DNA of 64,000 nt. It comes from Flavicella sediminum. Its GTDB lineage: Bacteria; Bacteroidota; Bacteroidia; Flavobacteriales; Flavobacteriaceae. Every line of letters starts with the position of its first letter. Positions within the stretch are counted from its first letter, which is position 1. Under the pieces are notes generated by a model. That model worked only from the letters and a program-made list of their open reading frames with translations. It did no database searches and was not told the DNA's origin. A program made the translations under genes and the position numbers. The stretch covers positions 62,001-126,000 of the forward strand of contig NZ_VDET01000007.1 in the NCBI RefSeq assembly GCF_006381105.1. The letters are read 5' to 3'. This document shows positions 41,565-49,594 of this stretch, piece after piece.

Positions 41565-42302
41565 TTATTTAATATAATTTTTAAGAATTCCTTTGGCGTA
41601 TTTACAGGCCACGGATTTTGTGAATTTTGGAAAATCAATAGGCGCCTCATCATTCGCACTGTCTGAAATAATTCGAACAATAGAAAAAGGAATCTCGTAT
41701 TCAAAGCAAACTTGAGCAACCGCTGCACCCTCCATTTCTACACATTGTGCGCTAGGAATTGCTTTTAAAAGTTCTGCAACTTTTTCTTTTGAAGCAATAA
41801 ACTGATCTCCACTTAAAACAGAACCTTGCACAACTTTTGGTTTTGAAATTTTAAATTCCTGTAAAACAACTTTAGAAATTGAATTTTCAATAGTATTTGT
41901 AAAACTTGTGACAGCACTTTCTAGTTGAACGTTTTGTTGAGTTTTAAAATAGGTCTTTCCCAATAAAGGAATCTCAAACCGATCAAAAAGCGGGCGCGTA
42001 TCCATATCGTGTTGAAATAATTTTTCACCAATCACAATATCACCAACATTTAAATCACTAGATAAAGCGCCAGCAACGCCCGTAAAAATAATTTCATCCA
42101 CTTTATAATCATTGATCAATTGTGTGGTGGTAACAGCGGCTGCAACTTTTCCCCACCTTGAAAAAACGACTACAATTTCTTTATTGTAGAAAGTGCCTTC
42201 ATAATAGGAGCGCATTCCTTTTTTCGTAATTTTTACATTTTTCAGTACATCAAGTATTGATTGTACTTCTTCAGGCATGGCACTGATAACACCAATTCTC
42301 AT
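41565..42302 (-). CDS. mtnN: 5'-methylthioadenosine/S-adenosylhomocysteine nucleosidase
   Basis: 245 residues. The family start MRIGVISAMPEEVQSIL, the GVAGALSSDLNVGDIVI block, VEMEGAAVAQVCFEYEIPF and the catalytic Asp in IISDSANDEA are all seen. The enzyme hydrolyses MTA and SAH to adenine plus the thiosugar, clearing by-products of polyamine synthesis and methylation. It lies between the ABC ATPase and the HAD gene, gaps 21 and 8 bases. Confidence 0.95.
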   Translation of the reverse strand: MRIGVISAMPEEVQSILDVLKNVKITKKGMRSYYEGTFYNKEIVVVFSRWGKVAAAVTTTQLINDYKVDEIIFTGVAGALSSDLNVGDIVIGEKLFQHDMDTRPLFDRFEIPLLGKTYFKTQQNVQLESAVTSFTNTIENSISKVVLQEFKISKPKVVQGSVLSGDQFIASKEKVAELLKAIPSAQCVEMEGAAVAQVCFEYEIPFSIVRIISDSANDEAPIDFPKFTKSVACKYAKGILKNYIK

Positions 42303-42323
42303 AATATATTATGTTATAGTAAT

Positions 42324-42995
42324 TTAAGCAAGGATGACATCCGATTCTATTTTCCCATCTTTCATGGTCAAAGTTCTGTCGGCCATTTTAGCCAATTCTT
42401 TATTATGTGTAACTATGACAAAAGTTTGTCCTAATTCTTCTCTTAACTGCAAAAATAATTCGTGTAAATTTTTAGCAGACACCGAATCTAAATTTCCACT
42501 AGGTTCATCGGCAAAAATTACTGCCGGATCATTGATCAAGGCTCTGGCAACGGCCACCCGTTGTTGTTCTCCACCTGATAGTTCATTGGGTTTGTGGTGA
42601 ATTCTCTCAGCCAAACCTAGTTTGGTCAATAATTCCAAGGCCTTTTTTTCTACCGTTGCTTTATTTTTTTTGGCTATAAAGGCAGGAATACAAACGTTTT
42701 CTATAGCCGTAAATTCTGGTAGTAATTGATGAAATTGAAAAATAAATCCAATATTTTCATTTCTAAATTGAGACAATTTCTTGTCAGAAATATTTTCTAA
42801 AACCGTATTGTTGATATTTAAAGTATACGAACCCGTGGGCTGATCTAAAGTACCTAAAATTTGAAGCAAGGTGGTTTTTCCTGATCCAGAGGGACCAACA
42901 ATGGCAATGACTTCCCCTTTTTCAATATGTAAATTAACACCTTTTAATACCTCTAATTTATCGTAAAACTTATGAATATTGTTTGCTTTGATCAT
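42324..42995 (-). CDS. LolD-like ABC transporter ATP-binding protein
   Basis: 223 residues. Walker A GPSGSGKT (34-41), signature [15 protein letters not shown], Walker [13 protein letters not shown], switch His in IVTHNKEL. The length and GNLD are typical of the LolD/MacB/FtsE class that works with FtsX-like permeases, as in lipoprotein release. No permease gene is adjacent, so it may serve a permease encoded elsewhere. First gene of a possible ABC-mtnN-HAD unit. Confidence 0.9.
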   Translation of the reverse strand: MIKANNIHKFYDKLEVLKGVNLHIEKGEVIAIVGPSGSGKTTLLQILGTLDQPTGSYTLNINNTVLENISDKKLSQFRNENIGFIFQFHQLLPEFTAIENVCIPAFIAKKNKATVEKKALELLTKLGLAERIHHKPNELSGGEQQRVAVARALINDPAVIFADEPSGNLDSVSAKNLHELFLQLREELGQTFVIVTHNKELAKMADRTLTMKDGKIESDVILA

Positions 42996-43227
42996 CTATT
43001 TCTCAATTGGAAAACCAAAAATATTAAAAATGCGACAAAATCACATTCCTTTTTTAGCTTTCTTCTTAAAACTTCGTACACAAAATTTCGGAATAGATAA
43101 TAAAAACCCAAAAAATGGGAAATATGTGACTTTAAGTTTTCTATTCCTTACATTTGTGCAAATTTTATACAAAATTATCATTTTAAATATTCTGTATTTT
43201 ACGATGTATTTAATTGGTATAATTTAG

Positions 43228-43235
43228 TATTTTTG
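43228..43235 (+). promoter_or_regulatory. -7 box TATTTTTG before sucC
   Basis: TATTTTTG followed by GC matches TAnnTTTG and lies 34 bases before the sucC ATG. The 274-base gap before it holds no credible gene. Confidence 0.5.
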
Positions 43236-43269
43236 GCTACGTAATTTTTCACATAAACAGAAAATAAAA

Positions 43270-44466
43270 ATGAACTTACACGAATATCAAGGTAAACAAA
43301 TATTGAATAGTTTTGGAGTAAGAATCCAACGTGGAATCGTTGCTCAGACTCCTGAGGAAGCAGTAACCGCAGCAAAAGAGTTAACTGAACAAACAGGAAC
43401 TAGTTGGTTTGTTGTTAAAGCACAGGTACACGCAGGTGGACGTGGAAAAGGTGGGGGAGTAAAACTAGCCAAAAACCTTGATGAAGTAAAAAGTATTTCA
43501 AATGACATTTTAGGGATGATGTTGGTAACACCACAAACATCTGCTGAAGGAAAATTGGTAAATCAAGTATTGATTGCTGAAGATGTATATTATCCTGGGG
43601 AAAGTGAAACAGAAGAATTTTATATGTCTGTTTTATTGAATAGAGCTACAGGAAGAAATATGGTTATGTATTCTACAGAAGGTGGAATGGATATTGAAAC
43701 TGTTGCTGAAGAAACTCCTCATTTAATTTTTACAGAAGAAATTGATCCTTCAACAGGGATTTTACCTTTTCAAGCGCGTAAAATTGCTTTTAACTTAGGT
43801 TTGTCTGGAAATGCTTTTAAAGACATGACCAAATTTATCTTTGCATTGGTAACGGCTTATGAGAAGTCTGATTCTGCCATGTTTGAAATCAACCCAGTAT
43901 TAAAGACTTCAGATAATAAAATTTTAGCAGTTGATGCTAAAGTAACTTTAGATGAAAATGCATTGTTCCGTCACAAAGATTATCTTGAAATGAGAGATAT
44001 TCGTGAAGAGAACCCGATTGAGGTTGAAGCGAAAGCTGTTGGCTTAAATTACGTAGATTTAGATGGAAATGTTGGATGTATGGTAAACGGAGCTGGATTG
44101 GCAATGGGAACTATGGATTTAATTAAACAAGCAGGAGGAGAGCCAGCTAACTTTTTAGATGTTGGTGGTACCGCTGATGCTGCACGTGTTGAGGCTGCTT
44201 TTGGAATTATCTTAAAAGATCCAAACGTAAAAGCAATCTTAGTAAATATTTTTGGTGGTATTGTTCGTTGTGATCGTGTTGCACAAGGAGTTGTAGATGC
44301 ATACAAAAATATGGGAGACAAAATTAATGTGCCAATTATTTGTCGTTTACAAGGAACCAATGCTGTAGAAGCAAAAGCATTGATTGATAACAGTGGGATG
44401 GAAATTATTTCTGCTACTGAATTTCAAGAAGCTGCTGATAAAGTACAAGAAGTATTGGCTAAATAA
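43270..44466 (+). CDS. sucC: Succinyl-CoA ligase (ADP-forming) beta subunit
   Basis: 398 residues, full length. The start MNLHEYQGKQIL, the ATP-grasp loop VKAQVHAGGRGKGGGVKLAK, the Mg site FEINPVLKTSDNK, and NIFGGIVRCDRVAQG are diagnostic. With SucD (not in this window) it forms succinate, ATP and CoA in the TCA cycle. It is monocistronic with its own -7 box and terminator, so sucC and sucD are split in this organism. Confidence 0.97.
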   Translation: MNLHEYQGKQILNSFGVRIQRGIVAQTPEEAVTAAKELTEQTGTSWFVVKAQVHAGGRGKGGGVKLAKNLDEVKSISNDILGMMLVTPQTSAEGKLVNQVLIAEDVYYPGESETEEFYMSVLLNRATGRNMVMYSTEGGMDIETVAEETPHLIFTEEIDPSTGILPFQARKIAFNLGLSGNAFKDMTKFIFALVTAYEKSDSAMFEINPVLKTSDNKILAVDAKVTLDENALFRHKDYLEMRDIREENPIEVEAKAVGLNYVDLDGNVGCMVNGAGLAMGTMDLIKQAGGEPANFLDVGGTADAARVEAAFGIILKDPNVKAILVNIFGGIVRCDRVAQGVVDAYKNMGDKINVPIICRLQGTNAVEAKALIDNSGMEIISATEFQEAADKVQEVLAK

Positions 44467-44486
44467 TTAGTCACACACAAATAAGC

Positions 44487-44517
44487 AAAAACCGTTTTCA
44501 AATTGAAAACGGTTTTT
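44487..44517 (+). terminator. Rho-independent terminator of sucC
   Basis: AAAAACCGTTTTCAA (44487-44501) pairs with TTGAAAACGGTTTTT (44503-44517), followed by T-run. Confidence 0.88.
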
Positions 44518-44549
44518 TTTGTTTCCTATAGTTTGTATACTTTTATAAA

Positions 44550-44816
44550 ATGCATCAAAAATATAAAAAACTAGGATTTTCAATTTTCTTTGATCTTATA
44601 GGTATGTTATCTTATACAGTTCCTGCATTAGGTGAATTCTCTGATCTTATTTGGGCACCAATATCGGCCTTGTTAATGACGCAATTTTATAAAGGAACAA
44701 AGGGGAAAATTGGTGCTATTATTTCTTTTACTGAAGAAATTCTTCCCTTTGATTTTATACCCTCATTTACACTTCTATGGATATACACCTATTTTATAGG
44801 AAAAGAAAAACAATAA
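44550..44816 (+). CDS. Small two-helix membrane protein, conserved in Bacteroidota
   Basis: 88 residues. Blocks FDLIGMLSYTVPALGEFSDLIWAPISALLM, YKGTKGKIGAIISFTEEILP and FDFIPSFTLLWIYTYF recall a small conserved family of Bacteroidota whose function is unknown. Two to three membrane helices are predicted, with FxEExxPxxFxPxF near the second. It stands between the sucC terminator and a convergent GyrI-like gene (gap 11 bases). Confidence 0.68.
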   Translation: MHQKYKKLGFSIFFDLIGMLSYTVPALGEFSDLIWAPISALLMTQFYKGTKGKIGAIISFTEEILPFDFIPSFTLLWIYTYFIGKEKQ

Positions 44817-44827
44817 TTTTTTGTCTT

Positions 44828-45292
44828 TTAAGAGTTCAATGCTATAAACAAAGAAGCTTCTCCATTACTCGGATTCATAGCTTTGTCATCATAAACTTCT
44901 ATATCTGTTGTATATGCTCTGTCTAACTTAGATTCCCAAATAGTTTTCCATGTATTTAATACGGCATCTTTGGTTAAATCTCCTTTGGCGGTAAATTTCA
45001 CATATTTAGCTTCGGGTATTATTTTAACAGAAAGCTCTTCTGGAATATTATCCAAACTAGAAACTTGATACCCTAATAGCATGGTATAAGGTTCTGTATG
45101 GTCACTTACATAATCTGTATACAAAGCATAGATGGTGTTGTCAATTTTATTTGGTATTTTAGACAATACCTTATTCGACATAAACTGGCCCCATAATTTT
45201 GGAATATCAGTCATGGCTTCACCATTTTTATTGCTAGTTCTTATACTAAGCCCAACAATTGTCAATCCTTCTAAATTTTGTGTTTTCATCAT
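44828..45292 (-). CDS. GyrI-like/AraC effector-binding-domain protein
   Basis: 154 residues from ATG 45292 (45289 also possible); a longer frame to 45340 adds 16 residues without family features. The fold is the SHV/GyrI-type small-molecule-binding domain: LEGLTIVGLSIRTSN, IPKLWGQFM, YALYTDYVSDHTEPYTMLLGYQV, and IPEAKYVKFTAKGD. Standalone GyrI-like proteins bind or hydrolyse hydrophobic compounds, and they are often near transcription regulators. It follows the YafY regulator by 65 bases on the same strand, so it may be that regulator's partner or target. Confidence 0.8.
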   Translation of the reverse strand: MMKTQNLEGLTIVGLSIRTSNKNGEAMTDIPKLWGQFMSNKVLSKIPNKIDNTIYALYTDYVSDHTEPYTMLLGYQVSSLDNIPEELSVKIIPEAKYVKFTAKGDLTKDAVLNTWKTIWESKLDRAYTTDIEVYDDKAMNPSNGEASLFIALNS

Positions 45293-45357
45293 TCTTTTTG
45301 TTTTAATGTTTGAAACAAAAATATCTGAGAGTGGTGACAAAGATATGTCAGGGGTAC

Positions 45358-46053
45358 TTATTCTTTTTTATATTTTTTTGCATAAAATTCTTCCAAGCTC
45401 ATATTATGAGATTCGAATTTTTCAGAAGTACGGGTAATTTTTTTTATGCAATCCACTCGAAACATTCTAAATTCATTTCGCAAGCGACAAAAAGCAATTA
45501 ACAACCAGTTTTCTTGTGTGCTATATAAGGCGAAAGGTTCTATAAATCGAGTAGAGTTTTGATTTTGTAAGGATTGATATTCTAATTGTAAGACTTCAAA
45601 ATTTGTAATAGCCGTTTGCAAAAACATAAGGTGGCTACTCGTGTTTTCTTTCTCATAATTAGCATTAAAATACACCCGATCCGATAATAATTCTATCTTT
45701 TCTTTTTGAGTAGTTTGAAGCGTGGCTTTTATTTTTAATATGGCTTCTCTATAATTATGCACAAAAGAAGCATCCTTATTTTTTAAAATCAATTGTTCAG
45801 CGGTGATCAAAGCATTTGCTTCTTCTTCCGTAAACATTACAGGTGGCAATTTATAACCCTCCATTAAGGAATATCCTTTGCCTTCTTCCATAAAAACAGG
45901 AATACCCGATTTTTCTAAAGTTCGAATGTCTCTATAAATGGTACGAATACTTACCTTATGCTTTTCTGCCAAGCTCCGTGCAGTAGTAATTTTTTGAGAT
46001 TGCAGTTGGGTTAGTATAGAAGTAAGTCGTGATATTCTAGGCTTTTCTTCCAT
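45358..46053 (-). CDS. YafY-type HTH and WYL-domain transcription regulator
   Basis: 231 residues. N-terminal winged helix (RLTSILTQLQSQKITTARSLAEKHKVSIRTIYRDIRTLEKSGIPV) and a WYL domain (QLEYQSLQNQNSTRFIEPFALYSTQENWLLIAFCRLRNEFRMFRVDCI) with the Trp position and RVDxI typical of the family. WYL domains bind nucleotides or other ligands. It starts 10 bases after gcvT on the same strand and precedes the GyrI-like gene, so the three may be cotranscribed, though the metabolic link is unclear. Confidence 0.9.
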   Translation of the reverse strand: MEEKPRISRLTSILTQLQSQKITTARSLAEKHKVSIRTIYRDIRTLEKSGIPVFMEEGKGYSLMEGYKLPPVMFTEEEANALITAEQLILKNKDASFVHNYREAILKIKATLQTTQKEKIELLSDRVYFNANYEKENTSSHLMFLQTAITNFEVLQLEYQSLQNQNSTRFIEPFALYSTQENWLLIAFCRLRNEFRMFRVDCIKKITRTSEKFESHNMSLEEFYAKKYKKE

Positions 46054-46063
46054 AGCAAAAAAA

Positions 46064-47146
46064 TTAGGCTTTGTAAAAAGGCAATTTTACTACCTGAGCT
46101 TTTAACAAACGCTTTCTAACTTTTATATAAATTTCAGAGCCAACTTTCGAAAATTCAGTAGGAACATAACCCAAACCAATCCCTTTGCTTACAGAAGGTC
46201 CCATGGTACCAGAAGTCACAATACCAATAACATTTCCTTCGGCATCAGCAATTTCATAATCATGTCTTGGCACTCCTTTGTCTAGCAATTCAAAACCAAC
46301 CAATTTCTTTTCAACTCCGTTTTGTTTCTGAGCTAAAAGTGCTGGAGAATTTGTAAATTCTTTGTCAAATTTTGTAATCCAACTTAAACCAGCTTCAATA
46401 GGGGAAGTAGTATCATTGATATCATTGCCATACAAGCAATAGCCCATTTCCAAACGAAGAGTATCTCTTGCAGCCAAACCAATTGGTTTGATATCAAAAG
46501 CAGCACCCGCTTCAAAAACTTTATTCCAAATTTGTTCTACTTCAGAATTTTTACAATAAATTTCAAATCCACCAGAACCGGTGTATCCCGTAGCTGAAAG
46601 AATGACATTTTCAATTCCAGCAAAATCTCCAACTTTAAACGTATAAAATTTAATCTCCGATAAATTTACAGAAGTCAGACTTTGAATGGCTTCAATGGTT
46701 TTTGGCCCTTGAATAGCTAACAAAGAATACTCATCAGAAATATTTCTCATCACCACATTATCGCTATTCTGAGCACTAATCCAATTCCAATCTTTTTCAA
46801 TATTGGAAGCATTTACAACTAATAAGTAGGTCTCTACATTGATTCTATAAACCAAAAGATCATCAACAATTCCTCCGTCATTATTTGGTAAACAACTGTA
46901 TTGCGCATCGCCAATATTTAATTTGGAAGCATCGTTTGTTGTTACTTTTTGTATCAAATCTAAAGCGCCATCTCCGTGAATTAAAAATTCACCCATATGA
47001 GAAACATCAAACACACCCACACTATTTCTAACCGTTGCGTGTTCTGCTTTTACTCCTTCATATTGAATAGGCATATTGTAGCCTGCAAAAGGTAATATTT
47101 TAGCGCCTAAAGTTTCGTGTATGTGATGTAATGCAACGTTTTTCAT
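46064..47146 (-). CDS. gcvT: Glycine-cleavage system T protein (aminomethyltransferase)
   Basis: 360 residues, usual length. Landmarks are [58 protein letters not shown] and [22 protein letters not shown]. It transfers the aminomethyl carbon from the H protein to tetrahydrofolate. The gcvP and gcvH genes are not here, and no glycine riboswitch is visible in the 72-base gap to thrC. Confidence 0.96.
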   Translation of the reverse strand: MKNVALHHIHETLGAKILPFAGYNMPIQYEGVKAEHATVRNSVGVFDVSHMGEFLIHGDGALDLIQKVTTNDASKLNIGDAQYSCLPNNDGGIVDDLLVYRINVETYLLVVNASNIEKDWNWISAQNSDNVVMRNISDEYSLLAIQGPKTIEAIQSLTSVNLSEIKFYTFKVGDFAGIENVILSATGYTGSGGFEIYCKNSEVEQIWNKVFEAGAAFDIKPIGLAARDTLRLEMGYCLYGNDINDTTSPIEAGLSWITKFDKEFTNSPALLAQKQNGVEKKLVGFELLDKGVPRHDYEIADAEGNVIGIVTSGTMGPSVSKGIGLGYVPTEFSKVGSEIYIKVRKRLLKAQVVKLPFYKA

Positions 47147-47172
47147 TGGAAATGTTTTTTATAGAACTAAAA

Positions 47173-47206
47173 AAAACACGTACCCTCAATTTTAGACACG
47201 TGTTTT
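47173..47206 (-). terminator. Rho-independent terminator downstream of thrC
   Basis: AAAACACGT (47173-47181) pairs with ACGTGTTTT (47198-47206); the minus strand then continues with a T-run. It lies between thrC and gcvT. Confidence 0.75.
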
Positions 47207-47218
47207 AATGATTATAAT

Positions 47219-48517
47219 TTATGCTTTTAAATAGGCTTTTAATTCATCGTATTCAGAAATTTGTGTGGCCACTTTTTCTAAATTGATGACCGCCTCAATT
47301 TGTGAAGGGATTTTTATGGTTTCTGCCACTCCAGGATACAAAACATCTAAAAACTTGACAGGATGTGCTGTTTCAAGAAAAATTCCTTGGACATCCGAAT
47401 GAGTTTTTAAATAATTTTTCAAGGCTAAATAACCAATAGCTCCATGAGGTTCCGCTACGTATTCACAACTTTTTAATAAATGCCCTAAAGCTGCAGTAGT
47501 TTCCTCATCGGTATAACTGTAACCTGATAAGTTGGCGCGTAAAGCCTCTAAACTGTTGTTATGAATTTCTTCAATACGAATAAAATTACTTGGTGCACCA
47601 ACATCCATAGCATTTGAAATAGTTTGTATAGAAGGCTTTGGTTCGTATTTACCAGTCTCTAAATAGGTAGGAACTACTTTATTTGCATTGGTACCAGTAA
47701 CAAAATGATGAATAGGCAATCCTAAACGTTGTGCCATCATACCTGCACATATATTTCCATAATTTCCACTAGGAACAGAAAACACTAATTTTTTACTTTT
47801 ATCTTTTAGTTGCTTGTAAGCAAAGAAGAAATAAAACATTTGTGGCAACCAGCGTGCAATATTAATTGAATTTGCTGATGTCAACTTCATATGATCTGTC
47901 AACTCATTGTCTAAAAAAGCTTTTTTAACCATGGCCTGACAATCATCAAAAGTTCCAGTAACTTCTAAAGCTCTAATATTTTGCCCCAAAGTTGTCAATT
48001 GCTTTTCTTGGATATCAGAAACTTTTCCACTTGGATATAAAATAACGACATCAACACCTTGTACGCCTAAAAACCCACTAGCAACAGCTCCACCAGTATC
48101 TCCAGAAGTAGCTACCAATACCGTAACATCTTCATGAACTTTTGCTTGACTATTGAAATAGCCTAAACAACGGGCCATAAAACGTGCACCTACATCTTTA
48201 AACGCCATAGTAGGTCCATGGTACAATTCTAAAGAAGCAATATTTTCATCTACAGGAACTACAGGAAAATCGAAACATAATGTTTCTTCAATAATTCTTT
48301 TTAATTCCCCTTCAGGAATTTCATCTCCTACAAATTGTTTGATTACCTCAAAAGCTATTTCGTTATTGCTGTAATTTTCTATGTTTTCAATAAATTCTTT
48401 TGAAAGAGGTGTAATAGATTCCGGAAAATAAAGTCCTTTATCAGGAGCCAATCCTTTTACTACGGCATCTTCAAAACTTGTATTGGGTGCTTTTTTATTT
48501 AAACTAAAATAGTTCAT
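47219..48517 (-). CDS. thrC: Threonine synthase
   Basis: 432 residues. PLP lysine motif HGPTMAFKDVGARF, then LVATSGDTGGAVASGFLG and FSVPSGNYGNICAGMMA. It converts O-phosphohomoserine to threonine, the last step of the pathway that starts with the fused ThrA. It is the third gene of thrA-thrB-thrC on the minus strand and 57 bases downstream of thrB. Confidence 0.97.
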   Translation of the reverse strand: MNYFSLNKKAPNTSFEDAVVKGLAPDKGLYFPESITPLSKEFIENIENYSNNEIAFEVIKQFVGDEIPEGELKRIIEETLCFDFPVVPVDENIASLELYHGPTMAFKDVGARFMARCLGYFNSQAKVHEDVTVLVATSGDTGGAVASGFLGVQGVDVVILYPSGKVSDIQEKQLTTLGQNIRALEVTGTFDDCQAMVKKAFLDNELTDHMKLTSANSINIARWLPQMFYFFFAYKQLKDKSKKLVFSVPSGNYGNICAGMMAQRLGLPIHHFVTGTNANKVVPTYLETGKYEPKPSIQTISNAMDVGAPSNFIRIEEIHNNSLEALRANLSGYSYTDEETTAALGHLLKSCEYVAEPHGAIGYLALKNYLKTHSDVQGIFLETAHPVKFLDVLYPGVAETIKIPSQIEAVINLEKVATQISEYDELKAYLKA

Positions 48518-48574
48518 GTTTTTTATATTGAATCAGGTATAAAACATCAGGTATCTGGTAGTTTATAACTGTAA

Positions 48575-49498
48575 TTATTTAATAATTTTTATTCCTTCGG
48601 TATTTATTTTTGAAACGTGAATATCATATTCAATGCCAACTTTATCATAAACAGCACTCATGGCTTCACCTACTTTTTTAGCTATTTCTAAACCTTTGCT
48701 TAAAGCAAATATTGAAGGTCCAGATCCTGAAATACCCGCGCCTAAAGCTCCCGCTTTTAAACTTTCTGCTTTTACGTTGTCAAAGGCAGGAATTAGGATA
48801 GAACGTATAGGTTCCACAATATGATCTTCTAAAGAGCGACCAATTAAATCATAGTCTTCTGTATACAAACCACTAATTAAACCACCCACATTTCCCCATT
48901 GTTTGATAGCCGTTTTTAAAGCAACAGAACTTCGCAAAATTTCTCTTGCATCTGAGGTTTTTACTTCAATTTGAGGATGTATTACCGTTGCGTATAATTC
49001 TTTTGGAGTATGAATTTTGATAACGTCTAATGGCTCCGTAGAACGTACCAAAGTAAAACCACCCAATAGCGCAGGAGCTACATTATCAGCATGCGCAACA
49101 CCACTCGCCAAACGTTCACCTTGCATAGCAAACTCAACCAAATCGTGATTAGAAAAAGGTTTTCCTAGTAGTTCATTTATACCAAAAACAGCACCAGCAC
49201 TACTAGCAGCGCTTGAACCAATACCACTACCAGGTTTTATATTTTTATAAATCTCAATTTCAAAACCACAGTCGGCATCAACTTTAGCCAACAAAGCCAA
49301 AGCTGCAACACCAGCCACATTTTCATGTGTTTCTAGAGGTAAATCTTGTCCTACTATTTTAGTAATAGTCACCCCTTTTTTGGCCACCTTTCGAACAATC
49401 ATTTCATCACCAACATTGTCTAATGCCAGTCCGAGTACATCAAAACCACAAGATACATTTGCGATAGTTGCCGTACAAAACAATTTTATTTCGTTCAT
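48575..49498 (-). CDS. thrB: Homoserine kinase
   Basis: 307 residues, GHMP kinase family. The ATP loop PGSGIGSSAASSAGAVFG and the C-terminal AGALGAGISGSGPSIFAL are clear, and the start FCTATIANVSCGFDVLGLAL is the family's N-terminal motif. It phosphorylates homoserine for ThrC. It lies between thrA (96-base gap) and thrC (57-base gap). Confidence 0.96.
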   Translation of the reverse strand: MNEIKLFCTATIANVSCGFDVLGLALDNVGDEMIVRKVAKKGVTITKIVGQDLPLETHENVAGVAALALLAKVDADCGFEIEIYKNIKPGSGIGSSAASSAGAVFGINELLGKPFSNHDLVEFAMQGERLASGVAHADNVAPALLGGFTLVRSTEPLDVIKIHTPKELYATVIHPQIEVKTSDAREILRSSVALKTAIKQWGNVGGLISGLYTEDYDLIGRSLEDHIVEPIRSILIPAFDNVKAESLKAGALGAGISGSGPSIFALSKGLEIAKKVGEAMSAVYDKVGIEYDIHVSKINTEGIKIIK

Positions 49499-49594
49499 CT
49501 TATTTAAATTTTTAGTTTTGAGGTTTTAGTTTGCACACTATACATGTCGTAAAGAAATTCAAAACTAAACACTCAAAATTTGCAACTCTTTTTT

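Noticed and set aside
43013-43227. Plus-strand 80-codon frame between the ABC ATPase and sucC genes
   Set aside because: Low-complexity Leu/Phe/Ile-rich translation in an A/T-rich gap, no homology pattern.
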